From: Sipunculus nudus
Lineage: Eukaryota; Annelida; Sipuncula; Golfingiida; Sipunculidae
Assembly: GCA_026874595.1 (NCBI GenBank)
Contig: CM049311.1
Location: 49,045,676 to 49,109,675 of the forward strand
Direction: 5' to 3'
Length of the DNA stretch: 64,000 nt
The translations under genes were made by a program, and so were the position numbers. Every line of letters starts with the position of its first letter. Position 1 is the first letter of the stretch. Of this stretch, positions 37,914 through 50,059 are shown one piece after another. The notes under the pieces were generated by a model. That model was not told the DNA's origin and made no database searches. It worked only from the letters and a program-made list of their open reading frames with translations.

Positions 37914-38345
37914 AGTGGCCCAATCACCTATCTGACCTTTTCAAACTAGATGTAATCCCTTGGAGCTTTTATAAAAATAGGCCAGAAAACATGGATATCA
38001 CCACACAAAAGCTGCTTCTTTTGTTTATATCAACATGTTTATAATATGTGGGGGCCCGCCAAAATAGCCAAAACATATTCAACAAGGGCATCTGGCAGCA
38101 AGTCAGATAAGCCAGAGCAACAAAAGATCGTAATTTCTATCTCCCAACATATGCAACCTACCACCTTAGGTTACATGTTTTTCCTGCTTGTCAACATTTG
38201 CTGTGTTTACAAACATGCTGTTGATAAACAAGTTCATACATCTTTCACAAAGGCATTATAAGAACTTTTCACAGCCAAAATTTTCTTAGATCATTAATAC
38301 ATACATAAATTCTTTTTTGAAAGGTAGGTGAATGGGCACCTTTTA
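37914..38345. repeat. Dispersed repeat family E, copy 3
   Basis: Collinear with copy 2 from AAGTGGCCCAATCACCTATC to GGTAGGTGAATGGGCACCTTT. It ends about 100 bp before the family C element at 38447. Confidence 0.65.
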
Positions 38346-38446
38346 CTTTTTTTTACACGGCAGGTAATTGACACTTTTTTCAGGTAATGTGTATAACATC
38401 CATATCTCCCTAGCTTTTTGGATAGTTTAACATTTTGGTGTTTATT

Positions 38447-39165
38447 AGGGCCCCGCTTGACAAGCGGTGCCCTATGGTGATCACCAAGTCAGTCCGTCCT
38501 TCCGTCCTTCCATACTTCCGTGAGTGACACTTTCTTTTGCAGGCAATAACTCAACAACAACATACTGCAGCTTTCCCAAATTCACAGAGATGATTGGTAC
38601 CTCAAAGGGGTCCAGACCTATTGAATAACAGGCCTGTCTGAATTCCAATATGGCCTCCACAGCCTGATTGCTGATTTTATTTTGTACGGGATAACTCAAC
38701 AACAACCTACTGCAGCTTTCCCGAATTCACAGAGATGACTGGTACCTATGAGCTAGGGCTCCAAACCTATTGAATTACAGACCTGTCGGAATTCCAATAT
38801 GGCCGCCACATCCCAATTGCTGATTTTCTTTCGTGCGTGATAACTAAACAACAACATACTTCAGCTTTTCCAAATTTACAGGGATCATTGGTCCCTATGA
38901 GGGCTCCAGACCTATTGAATTACAGACTTGCTCACAATCAAATAGGGCTAACAGACTACATTTGGTGATTTTCTATTGCACACATTATTTCAGACATATC
39001 CTCTTTAATCCAGTATGATTTATTCCCTCATGCATATTGATAAAAAACCTGTTTCTGTTGGTGATATTTTTTTTAATTTAACTTAATTTTTCACCCATGT
39101 GTAAACTAGTCCAGCACTAGCAGAAGGCAGGGCCCTCTGAGGACCATTGTCCGACCACATCTAGT
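38447..39165 (+). mobile_element. Family C hairpin/CTAGT element with about three core units
   Basis: The 5' end is a hairpin with 13-bp arms, AGGGCCCCGCTTG and CAAGCGGTGCCCT (38447-38473), after TTATT. Core units begin TAACTCAACAACAAC or similar at 38547, 38692 and 38841 (period 145-149 bp). They contain CTATTGAAT and CCAATATGGCC. AGGGCCCT recurs near the 3' end (39129-39136), then a stem GGAC-CATT-GTCC (39141-39152), then CTAGT (39161-39165). No protein is encoded. Helitron/Helentron-like by structure; this is an inference. Confidence 0.65.
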
Positions 39166-39289
39166 ATAATTTAAAATTACATTTAAATTTATTAGGAGTG
39201 TTCATGAGGTTAAAAGAATTTTTTTTCACTTCAGTTGAAACTGCTGCAATACTAATTCACAAGCATTAATATCAAGGTGAATGTGACTG

Positions 39290-39425
39290 TGGTATTGCAT
39301 TGTGCATCCAGCCAAAATATTTAACATGTGACACTGGCTCTCTTTGGTTTGATACCTCGGGACACAAGCTCTTGTTGATTCTTGGCCCTATGCCAGAACT
39401 GTTGTTATCAGATGCACATTGCGAT
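39290..39425. repeat. Dispersed repeat, partner at about 7133-7275
   Basis: Shares GGTATTGCATTGTGCATCCA, AACATGTGACAC and GATTCTTGGCCCTATGCCAG with the other copy. It begins about 125 bp after the family C element. Confidence 0.6.
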
Positions 39426-41499
39426 ATCCCACTTTCTCATTGGTCTGATTACAATTCTTTGCTCTGTGCCCAACCCTGGTGTTTGAACCAAGAGAACCTA
39501 AGCAGCGTTAACACGAAAGGATGTCTGGGACAACCTCAGTGTTTAACTGCTGCGTGATAAATGTAGCTTCAAACTGTATCTCTCATTGGTTACATATATT
39601 ATGATCCTGCAAGACACTAACAGCTACTAGTATTCTGTAGTCATTTTGTAGTAGCTTAGTTCTATTGGATTTTATTCTTTGGTACATTTCTTTATTGTTT
39701 TATTAGTCACTGGTACCCCTACCCTGACATATGTAATCACAAGAAATACAAAGCAGGTTTAGTTAAACCCAATTCTCTCCCAATTCTGTCAGGGAACAGA
39801 GAAGATATTTTTTCAATTAAAATAAATAAATTTGTATTTACCCTATCAGTGCTTCTCTCAATCTATAATAGATGAATAATAATCTTACAAAATACTTGCA
39901 CTTAAAAAAATCTGATAGAGATCGAGTGCATGGTGTATTAAATCATTTGAAGTTTTATTTCTTCCTCCTCAAATGGGTTTATTTAGTTTGAAAGTTTATT
40001 GGGTGTTAAACTTGAAAATGTGTTAGAGCCTGATGGAAAATAATCTAAAACCACACTTTCTCATTTCAGTGTTCTCATAAACAGACCGAGGTACATATTT
40101 GTTAATTTTTTCTTCTAATTTGTAATGGCTTTTAAGATGCCATTAAGATAACTTTAATGCCAATCTGTTGATGGATTGTATTTGGCAAGCCTGTAAAAGT
40201 TAGCACATTTTTGTAATATTTATTACCCATCTTCCATTACCATTGATTCGTCACTTTGTTGATCATTTTAAAGTGATCCTGCTGGGTTATTCGTAAACCT
40301 CCAATATCAGCAGAACTGTCGCCAATCCAGGACACAACAGCCACAGTGTGGGATGCTTTAAGATTATGAACAACAGGCACTGATTAGATAAGAGAGATAA
40401 GAGATCACTTTGATCTAATAAGAGTATCTGTATAACTCATGAAAAATAATCTTACTTTCTATAGCCATTCAAGTAGTAATTTAATCTAAGAAATAATGCT
40501 GCTAATATAATATGGACAACAAAGAAGAAAAAGTTCTGAATGTGTGCCCAGAATATGATTACTTGTGGAAGATGGAAGTTTCCAACACCATGTGAGGTTA
40601 TGACAGTGCTGGGTACTCCCTTTCAAGTTTCCTTTTCTGAATGGACCTTTGAACTGTTGCAAATATCTCACTTGTGACATTCAGGAGGCTAGAAAGATTG
40701 TGTGGAAATTTGATTGTGCTGTAAAACTGTATAGACTTGCACTGGTTATGTGTAACAACTCAGATGTTTCAATTCTTCTCTATACATTATGCAGCTGTAT
40801 TTTCCTTTGAAAAGTGAATTCTTAAATAATGCCAGGTCAGACTAATGGTGTGATACTTCCATTTAATTTTCACATGTAGCATTGATGTATGATAATAGTT
40901 AAGGATTTAAATAATGAATACAAATTTCAGCATTATCAGCTATTACTTGTCAAAAGGAAGATTGATAACAATTACTTTTAATGAAAATATGATATTTATT
41001 CATTGTTTTTTTTTTCAGCTAATGGTCTAACTGATAATCTTAACACGATGGAAATTAGGATTAAAGGTTAATAGAAGTAATTAATCAGGATTTAGCGTGA
41101 AACAGAAAAGTTTCTTGAAGGGTTATCAGCCGTGAAATAACCATCCCTGTCATGTCCAACAGAACTATTGATCATGCTTGGTCAGTGAGCTGAAACAGAC
41201 TTTTTGCATCTGTGAATTTCAGAATGTGTCAGCATCAGGGTCTATATGCATGTTAACATAAGAATGTTATCATGATTTAGATAAGTTATTGAATAAGATC
41301 AGTAAATGAGAGGATTATTATTAAATCATATTGTTATCAGGGAAAGCAGAAAAAATGAATCACTAATTTATGATAAACATCTGAAGTAAAATATAAAAAG
41401 TTTCAGTGATAACAAACCAGTTTTGTATATTGATACACTATAAATTGGAAAATATACTACTAGATTAGCAATAAAGCAGAGTGGATTATCAAATACTTT
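39426..41499. other. Intronic DNA, no recognised feature
   Basis: AT-rich sequence without recognised exon or repeat. Confidence 0.45.
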
Positions 41500-42130
41500 A
41501 GGGTGACCAGCTTCATATGCTCCCGAGGCAGCAGAAATCTTGCGCTTCTAAAGAAGCAACTGATTTTCACGCTGCCAGCTTTGACCGTTTATGATATATT
41601 TAGACACCAGATGGCGGTTCGTTGTCCACTGAAAAAACATGCATATGCTGTGACAAGCAGCCAACCAGGTGCCAATAAACAAACACTCAACAGGCCCATA
41701 GCTGTGCTTCAAGCGCCGCATGATAAGAGTTAACGGTCAAATTTTAATTGCTCCCTCTGTATTCTCGCATCATCGACCGATTCGATTATGACATTATGAC
41801 TGTGTCAGCGTAGCCATGTATCTGTTGTCTGCAGAACTGAAACCAGCCAGCGAGGTGTGCACGCAGCCTTTGTTGTTACGTTTGGTTTGAATTACAACTC
41901 ACCGGCCGTGCATCCTATGTGCCCAAGGCCCTAAGCAAACCACGTCTGGGGCAGTTCTCTTTGAGCTTGTTGCCTGTTCAGATGGTTACTGGTGCGATGA
42001 GCTGTCACTCAAAACGAAATGAACATGATTGGCTCCGTGTATTCCTCGCTTGGCCGTATCTTAATTCCAGCACAAGGTCTCTTCTGATTGGACAAATATA
42101 CAGTGCTCCCCTCTAGTGTAGCAATTCAGG
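41500..42130. promoter_or_regulatory. CpG-richer island, candidate alternative promoter
   Basis: This stretch has many CpGs (CTCCCGAGG, CTTGCGCTTC, CAAGCGCCGC, CATCGACCGATTCG, CACCGGCCGTGC) in an otherwise CpG-poor intron. It contains CACCAGATGGCGG (41605-41617), a close match to the CTCF core and to the YY1 motif, and two inverted CCAAT boxes (GATTGGCTCCG near 42027 and TGATTGGACAAAT near 42087). It lies 3.1-3.7 kb upstream of exon 2, where a downstream promoter for a shorter kinase isoform would make sense. No donor-bounded exon could be assigned. A GC-richer transposon fragment is the main alternative. Confidence 0.35.
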
Positions 42131-42669
42131 GTACGAGGTCATAACAAACAGCGCTTACAATATATATGGAGTAGGCCTATAGTTAAAGCGCTGTGTAAAG
42201 AGCGTACCAGCTTCAAGGATTTCTTGACAAACTATTGAATGACAAATAATGTTACTTTGCAGTATAAATTGTATGCTTATTGGAAAATTGTGTTTGTTGG
42301 GTATCAGAGGTACAGTTAATTCACAATTGATCAATGTATGTTTTATTATAAGATTATGTTTAAGAAACAATATTGGAATATGACAACCCAGAAGTATTTC
42401 CAAAGCAGACACTCAAATTGTTTTGACATGTATTTCTAGGTTAAGATCGACCCAGTAGAATGTGTGATTTAAGGTTCATTTCCACAGGGAAACATATGGC
42501 AGTAGAGTCTCCCTGCTGAAGCTGTCAGCCAGTCACTTGACCTGAATCATTCATTAGACCAGCCAGTTCTCAGGTTAATTACTAAGAATAGGCAGTACTG
42601 TCCTGGTACTGGCCCAGCACAGAAGTTCAGCAGGCGAGACCTGACTGGTTGGTGTCAGCAGTGGGATCA

Positions 42670-42832
42670 AGGCATTATATGGGAGCCGTCCACATGTATA
42701 CAATTTAATGAACATAGGTTATAATAATTACTGTGGTTACCTTTTTATTCATGCGAGTTTCAAATTCACAATATTGTGAAAGGGAAATTATTGCGAAAAT
42801 GAAACCTTCATGAATAAGAAGTTGCATCCACA
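42670..42832. repeat. Dispersed repeat, partner at about 6860-7077
   Basis: Same order of shared blocks as the partner, including GAATAAGAAGTTGCATCC at the right end. No terminal repeats were identified. Confidence 0.5.
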
Positions 42833-44015
42833 CAGATGAACATTCATTTATGATGCAGTCTCCTTGGTATCTCTGGTACCTTATGGTAATACATGTTGTT
42901 TGGCAAGTCAAATTTTGGCATGGTTATAGGAGTATATGTATATAAGTATAAATAGTCTGGGTGAAGTCCATAAAAAACCACTTGCTTTGCCTTAAAGATG
43001 AACTGTAGCATTTTCTATAATTTGCACACTGGGTTCAGCATGATTCACCATGTACCCTTGTAACCAAAATCCAAAAGTTGCTGTTTGGGAGTGTGTGTGT
43101 GTTGAGGGGGGTTTAAGCTTATACTTTAAGACAAAGGACATAGCAGGATTTTACTTCCCTTCACATTAAAACCATTACAACCCTATTCCTTTGAGAGGAA
43201 GCTAACCATTTCAACAAAATCCTTTTCATGTAGCTTAGACATAGAGAGCCTGTGCTCCACATTTTTGTGAACTGTTCGCATGCACAGAAGCATTAGGCAG
43301 TAATTGGATAATGAGAAACTGACTGCATCTCTGGTTGGTAGGTTTATGTTCACACCTTCAGGGATTAAGGGCTCCTGCCTCCTGGCACTTGATATATGAA
43401 CAAATATAAAAACCATGTGGACTTGTAATTAATTATATATATTCTCAATATTGAACATGCCATCTGTCCAGTTAAGGCAAAATTTGTATTGATGGTAGTA
43501 GGCTAATTATGAAAAAAAAAACATGGTACACTTAAGTTCCGCCTGAAAACAGAATTAATTATCAAAAAGTTATCATTAAGAAAACTGTATATATATTTGT
43601 AAAGTGTTATATACTGCTGATGGAGACTCCTGTTAAATTTTTCATTTGAGCACTTAGGAAGCTTTTAGAATTGTGAGTTATAATTGTAGCTTTCAAAATG
43701 ACTAATATTTCTGACTGAATTAATCATTTCTTGTCAATATCTTAAACAGGCAAAGACAACATTTTCTGTCCAGTCCATTTCCCTTTTGAATGCAAAGATA
43801 TTTTATCCTTTGCAGCACATGATAAATAAAAAAACAGCAGTGAAGAGCTGGAAAATTTTAATCTTAATATACAAAAGATCTCACTCAGTATTCGCTCACA
43901 TTATATGCCTTATTAATCCACATTTATGTCTAGTAACAGCTAGATGTCTTTTTTTGGGATTCATCTAAGTCCTTACCTGCATACAGAAACTTTATTATTT
44001 TAGAATTACCAAATT

Positions 44016-44276
44016 CAGTGCTGCCACTCTTTATACTTTTAAAAAGTATCATTCTTTTTTCAGACAAGACTTCTTTTTGAACATTTTTTCATACTTGTTC
44101 AGAAGTAAATACTTTTATACTTTTTGTTCTAAAATCATCATCTTCAGTTGGTGATTATAGGCTGAACCAAATGAGTGCAGTAGACATGCTCTGTCAATAT
44201 TTCATAATAGTGGCATTTTATTAGAGCTGTTTTTCTTTTATGATATTGCCAGTTTTACTGGATGTATAGAATAATG

Positions 44277-44317
<41 letters not shown>

Positions 44318-44486
44318 CTTCCATAGCTGAAGCTTGTTTATAAATAATATGGCATGCTGTACATTGTACAAAAATTGCACTATTTGGCATTGAAATTTAC
44401 TTTTTTATTCATACTTTTTCTGACAATTTTTTCTTGTAAGATATTTTACGTTTTTTTCCCCCATTAAATTGAGAGTGGCAGCAATG
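44016..44486. mobile_element. hAT-like MITE with 6-bp flanking duplication
   Basis: The left end CAGTGCTGCCACTCTTTA and the inverted right end (minus strand CATTGCTGCCACTCTCAA) form TIRs of about 17 bp. CAAATT lies immediately outside both ends (44010-44015 and 44487-44492). A TA microsatellite sits inside. The 471-bp length and lack of an open frame suggest a non-autonomous element. The TIR start is hAT-like; hAT duplications are normally 8 bp, so the superfamily is uncertain. Confidence 0.65.
44278..44313. repeat. (TA)n microsatellite inside the MITE
   Basis: About 36 bp of TA dinucleotides in the middle of the 44016-44486 element. Confidence 0.95.
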
Positions 44487-45184
44487 CAAATTAAAGTCAG
44501 TAATATTTTAAGAAACTTCTTCCTAGAATATTGCTATGTGAATTGAACACACTAAAGATAAACCTTTTATTGACAACATTTATCTATAGGTTTTATTTTT
44601 TTGTTCTTTAAAGTGTAATGAGACAATAACTTTCATTTTACACATTTGTGTAAAAACAGCCAATCATGGATTGACAGAGATGGTTATAAAATCTTGATGT
44701 AATATGTGATGAATTATGAATTATGTTCAGGGGTATCCTTAATGTTACATTTTATATTTGTGTTTATGTGTAATTGTATGAGAGAGGAGTTAAATGATTA
44801 AGAGCTCAGATTTATAATGTTTGATTTGTAATTTCTTTGAATGATATTAAATAGGTATTTATCTAAAAAGGTTAAATTGTTTAATGTCATGATATTGGAG
44901 GTAGGGGATTTTTCTCTTTTTAACATAAAGGTGCTAAGGTTTTTGACTGCATGAGGGAGGGAGGTTCAACTGTAACAGGAGTTTGGTACTGTGGTAATTT
45001 GTCCTTCATTTAATTTGTTGGAGGAGTAACATGGCTTGCTTTGATATTCAAGTCAGTTGTTTCCTTTTTTGCTCACAGAAGAATTTTTGTAATCCATATA
45101 GACATTTTATTGGATCCTTTTAAAAGTTTTGACTTTTTAGAAGCTTATTTATCTTTAAACTTATAAATATTTTTATCTTTCCAG

Positions 45185-45290
45185 AAAAGCGATATCTAAG
45201 GGAACACACCACACCACAGACTTGCTCCACCCGAGTCACGCAGAAACCGGCTACCATAGGCGGGAGTTCAAGGCTGCCGTTGATTGGACA
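45185..45290 (+). CDS. Diacylglycerol kinase, second coding exon (linker before C1)
   Basis: This 106-bp exon lies between a pyrimidine-rich acceptor (ending TTTCCAG at 45184) and the donor GTAAGT (45291). Its first base completes the split Lys codon 301 left by exon 1. It then encodes residues 302-336, beginning KAISKGTHHTTDLLHPSHAE and ending REFKAAVDWT, and it ends in phase 0. From memory, vertebrate DGK zeta/iota have AITKSGLQHL at the corresponding start and STVDWSE just before the first C1 domain, so both ends of this exon align with the family. It has no separate function that I can see; it links the regulatory tail to the C1 region. It lies about 700 bp downstream of a hAT-like MITE (44016-44486) and 516 bp upstream of a hairpin/CTAGT element (45807-46428). 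Confidence 0.87.
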
Positions 45291-45806
45291 GTAAGTTTTT
45301 ATAGTTATCTGATACCAAAGTATCATTCAATTATTTTATTATTCATAGGAACAGAAGTTTCAGTTTCATTGAAAATTAAGGGCAAAAGTAGTCATTTATC
45401 AACTGAGAAGAGACATACTAGAATAAGAAAGAGACTTAACCATCTTCAACATCATTTATATTTATATCATATTATTGAAAAGAACACCGTCAAAATAACA
45501 GTTGTTATATAATCAATATGAGATCCAGAACATTACTTTCTCCAGTGTCCACAATACATGGCTGAAAGGAAGGATATGCTGGAATACATTAAACCAGAGA
45601 CTACAGTCTTTAACAGTAACACAGACTTAATGAAACTAATTTTAAAAGGACACTGCAATCTATCTTTTGAAGAAAACCAACACTTACTTTCTGAGGTACA
45701 AGTGTTTATAAGTCATATACACAGATTTCCCTAGACCTATAAAAGTAAATTAGTACATATGATATGAACATTGACATTATACATTATTCAAAGTTGGTTT
45801 TTTATT

Positions 45807-46428
45807 GTATCCGAAGAAAAAGTCGGGATATTATGGTTTAAGCACAGTTAGCCACCACAGAGATTTGTTTTAAACATGATAACTCAAAAAATATTTCACA
45901 GATCTTTACCAAAGTTGACATGTGCATAAATATGGGTGAGAGGACAAAGCCTATTTAAAATGGTGTCATGACCTTAACTATGGGAGTAGTCTTGACCTTG
46001 AATATTGCCATATATGGTGAAAATCACACAAAATCATTAATATCTCAATTAGGGCTGCATGGATTAGTGCAATTTTTTCGTGTGTCCAACCATACAGATT
46101 GCTCATATCTGAGGAGTCTTTCAATGTTTTGGGCTTCAATTTGGCATGTACAACCATCTTGGAGAGTTTTCTTGTCAACCAGACAGGTGGTACAAATTAC
46201 CTAACTAATTTTATAGTATAAATTATCCTCCCTTTCTCAAAAGTTATTCATTTGTTTTGGCCCCCTTATTTGGTGAAAAATATTGTTTCTTAAGTTGATA
46301 GATGGGAAAAACCATATGGTCGCTTGCCAAGTGTCAGTATATGCTGCTGATGGGGGACCTATTCTTAAAGGGGGGGAATTAATTGCCTGGGGATACTATA
46401 GTACCTGCATTGCCAAGAAATGTCTAGT
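45807..46428 (+). mobile_element. Family B hairpin/CTAGT element, copy 2
   Basis: Starts GTATCCGA...TCGGGATA after TTATT. It shares GATCTTTACCAAA, GTTGACATGTGCATA and GAGAGGACAAAGCC with copy 1. Toward the end it has GCCAAGTGTCAGTATATG, a run of G, CTGGGGATAC, and then AAATGTCTAGT (ends 46428). It lies about 0.5 kb after exon 2. Confidence 0.6.
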
Positions 46429-46710
46429 TTTATATATTTATTATACATCTAACATTACTTAATGTAATACTTTTTTGTACAAACTACTGCTCTACCTATG
46501 AACTTGTGCAAACCCTCATGCGCTAGGGGATGTAGATAAAAGATATGAATAAAAAAGGAGACATTGATTAGTATATCATGTAATAAATGCATCTGTACTG
46601 CGAAATATATCATTTAATAAGGCATGTGTACTCATGTGTACATGCATATCTTCTAGGTTTTGTGTCATACAGTTACAGTAGGTAGCAAAATTAATGCCTG
46701 TTGTATATTT

Positions 46711-48425
46711 GTATCCGCCAAAACAGAGTTTTGCGGATACTATGTTTTCAGCTGGACGCCGCCGCCGCCGCCGCCGCCGCCGCGTAGGTGTCCGGAGAAC
46801 TCCTCCGTAACCGCTGGGCGGAATATTCCGAAACCCGGGATTATGTTCGGGTCACATGTGAACTGCTGCGCCCCGATTTTGTTTTGACCTCTGACCTTTC
46901 CTCTGCGCTCTGCGTCCGTTTGTGCGTCTGTTTCCACACATAAACCCACATATCTCGGGAACCGTTTGACCGATCAGGAAATTTTTTTTACACAGATGTA
47001 GCCCTCGGAGAGCTTTATAACATACACCAAAAATGGTGGCGCCACCTGCAACCATGTTTGCACAGTGTCCATCTGTTCGTCTGCCTTGGGTTAAAATCAC
47101 TCATATCTCTGCAGTGACTTGACTAATTCACCTGAAATTCGGCATGCGCAAACATCCTGGATAGCTTTTCTGATTTTATGACAGGTGGCGCCACCTACAT
47201 TTACGTTTACGCTGCAGACATCCAAGCTCATATCTCGGGAACCGTTTGACCGATCAGGAAAATTCTTTTGCACAAATGTAGCCCTTGGAGAGCTTTATAA
47301 CATACACCAAAAATGGTGGCGCCACCTGCAACCATGTTTGCACAGTGTCCATCTGTTCGTCTGCCTTGGGTTAAAATCACTCAAATCTCTGCAGTGACTT
47401 GACTAATTCACCTGAAATTTGGCATGCGTATACATCCTGGATAGCTTATCTGATTTTATGACAGGTGGCGCCACCTACATTCACGTTTACGCTGCAGACA
47501 TCCAAGCTCATATCTCGGGAACCGTTTGACTGATCAGGAAAATTCTTTTGCACAAATGTAGCCCTTGGAGAGCTTTATAACATACACCAAAAATAGTGCC
47601 GCTACCTGCAACCATGTTTGCACAGTGTCCATCTGTTTGTCTGCCTTGGGTTAAAATCACTCATATCTCTGCAGTGACTTGACTAATTCACCTGAAATTT
47701 GGCATGCGTATACATCCTGGATAGCTTTTCTGATTTTATGACAGGTGGCGCCACCTACATTCACGTTTACGCTGCAGACATCCAAGCTCATATCTCAGGA
47801 ACCGTTTGACCGATCAGAAAAATTTTTTTGCACAAATGTAGCCCTTGGAGAGCTTTATAACATACACAAAAAATGGTGGCGCCACCTGCAACCATGTTTG
47901 CACAGTGTCCAGCTGTTCGTCTGCCTTGGGTTAAAATCACTCATATCTCCGCAGTGGTTTGACTAATTCACCTGAAATTCTGCATGCTTATACATCTTGG
48001 ATAGCTTTTCTGATTTTATGACAGGTGGCGCCACCTACAATCAAGTTTATGCTGCAGACATCCAAGCTCATATCTAGGGAACCGTTTGACCGATTGGGCC
48101 AAAATTTTGCATGTGTATAGTTCTCACAAAGCTCTTTATCATACGCTAAACTGGTGGCGCCACCTGCAACCCTTTTTTGCACAGCGTCCATCTGTTTGTC
48201 TGCCAAGGGCAAAAATCACTCATATACAATATAGTGGTTTGACTTATCTGCCTTAAATTTTGCATATGTATACAACTTGGACGGCTTTCTGGATTTTTTG
48301 GTAGGTAGCGCAACCTACATACACAATTTGGCTGCAGACATCCATGCTGATATGCAACACTTCCCCCGTTCCACTCTGATTTAGGCGGATACAAGTAGTC
48401 GCTTGTCGACTACCCGTATTCTAGT
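46711..48425 (+). mobile_element. Family A hairpin/CTAGT element, long copy (5-unit core)
   Basis: It starts with the 30-base hairpin GTATCCGCCAAAAC to GTTTTGCGGATAC (46711-46740). A (CCG)n run and a unique left part follow. Five 280-bp core units start at 46941, 47221, 47501, 47781 and 48061, the last diverged. Each unit has GGTGGCGCCACC-type sequences twice and ATCTCGGGAACCGTTTGACC once. Near the end GGCGGATAC returns (48384-48392), followed by a stem TAGTCG-CTTGT-CGACTA (48396-48412) and CTAGT (48421-48425). It is the longer relative of 34934-35804. No coding frame spans it. Confidence 0.75.
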
Positions 48426-50059
48426 TAACTTTTAATTTGCTTAAAGACCAATCAGTAAAATTCTCATGGCCACTGGTTTTAATTTGTAAACATTCTCTTT
48501 ACTTTGAATATTTATTTAACATTCCAAGGAGTTGATTAAAAGTAAGATTTTGTTAAAAGCTAATTACTTGATATAAAATAAAATATAAAAAAATGTATTT
48601 TGTATAAAAAGCATTGCATTTATGTACAAAAGTTCAGAGAAAAATATAAAGTCCAGAATAATATTAATGTCTAGCAGACTACCTGCATGTACTAAATTAA
48701 ACTCAAAATATGGATATAAGATACAATGACACAAAAGTGATCCCGTGATACAGGACAGTGGGACAGGTACCATTTTCTGCCTCAGAGCTTAGAGAGCATC
48801 TTCAGGTTGTTTCTGTGTCAGCTGCATTTTGATGTACTTTCTGAGGGTTCACTTACCCAAATATGTCTATGCCCTGTCAGGGAAACCAAGAAAAAGCAGC
48901 TAGGGTCCTGCTGCACAAGTCAGAAACCACACATAGACTGATTACATGTTGCGGTTTGTGTCATCTTTGTTAACAATACAGGACATGGATAACGTTGGAA
49001 GGTAACAATAACACCTTATCTCCTGGAAAGGCTGTTTATGACATCATCAGTGTCATATAAGGAGGTCTGCACTTATTAACTTATACACAACAGCATGGCC
49101 GGGGTGCATCAGGGAGAATTATTGTGTGAACATTACTTTAGATTTGCAGTATAGTGAGGTACCAGAGCACAGACCTAGCAATTATCTGAACAATGATAAA
49201 AATAAGTTCCAAGCAGCAAATATAGCCCATCTGATCAGATAACAATCAATCCCAATGTGAACAGTTCACCTAGGTACTCACGATTCAGACTGCATGTTTT
49301 TCTTGTGCAGCAGAGAATTCTTCCTTAGACTTGAATTCCATGGAATAATATCGACTTTATTAAAATCTGATGTTGTGCATTGCATCAAGATCCCTGTGTC
49401 ATTAAATGACATCATTTGGGCATTGTTTCAAATTGACAAGATATTAAATATGATCATATTGCTGCTCATATATATTCTTTAATTTTTACTGTTACATTAT
49501 GTCCTGAATTTATTCTATTAATTATATAAATATGTACCAAGATTTTCCATTGCTTAAAACAAAAAAAAATATCATTGCAATTAGATTTTTCAGTTTATTT
49601 AATTTTGAACTTAAGCACTTAATTATCATATACAGACTTAATAAAATTTGTTTATTTTCATTATTAAGGAAAGTATTATAAACAGTTATATATTTCACAA
49701 CAGAATTTCATGGAGAAATATATTTTAACTGATTTTAAGTAGAGAACATTATTGTACCACCAAGAAGTCTTTAAAAATATGTTGCTTGAGGATTAGAAGC
49801 CAGTGTTTGTTTTAAAAGATAAAAAACATTGTGAATATTGGGAAGATGTAGCAACTGAGGGAAAATAAGATCAGCATGGATTGTACCAAATCATATTGTT
49901 AAAACAAATTTATAAGAAACCTAGATACACTTAAACAAATCAGGAGGTGGATTAAATTGAAAAATTTTCTTTGTTGTGTGCTGGCATTAATGGATTCTTG
50001 TTGAATGTCATGATCAGTGCTTTTTGCTGATGGTAGAGAAAAGGTCACATTCAAAGATA
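48426..50059. other. Intronic DNA, no recognised feature
   Basis: AT-rich, no repeat family or exon recognised. Confidence 0.45.

Larger units (their letters stand above)
5771..45184 (+). other. Intron 1 of the diacylglycerol kinase gene (39.4 kb)
   Basis: The donor GTAGGT at 5771 and the acceptor CAG at 45182-45184 join a phase-2 boundary exactly. The intron is AT-rich and packed with dispersed and tandem repeats, listed separately. I found no further open frame in it with recognisable homology. Alternative first exons for other isoforms could lie inside it; the best candidate location is the CpG-richer stretch around 41500-42130. Confidence 0.8.

Noticed and set aside
45222-45512. 96-codon frame running from exon 2 into intron 2
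   Set aside because: The part after 45290 follows a strong GTAAGT donor and has no family similarity; the real coding part ends at AVDWT.
46660-46887. 75-codon frame with a proline run
   Set aside because: It is the (CCG)n run and left end of the family A element read as protein.
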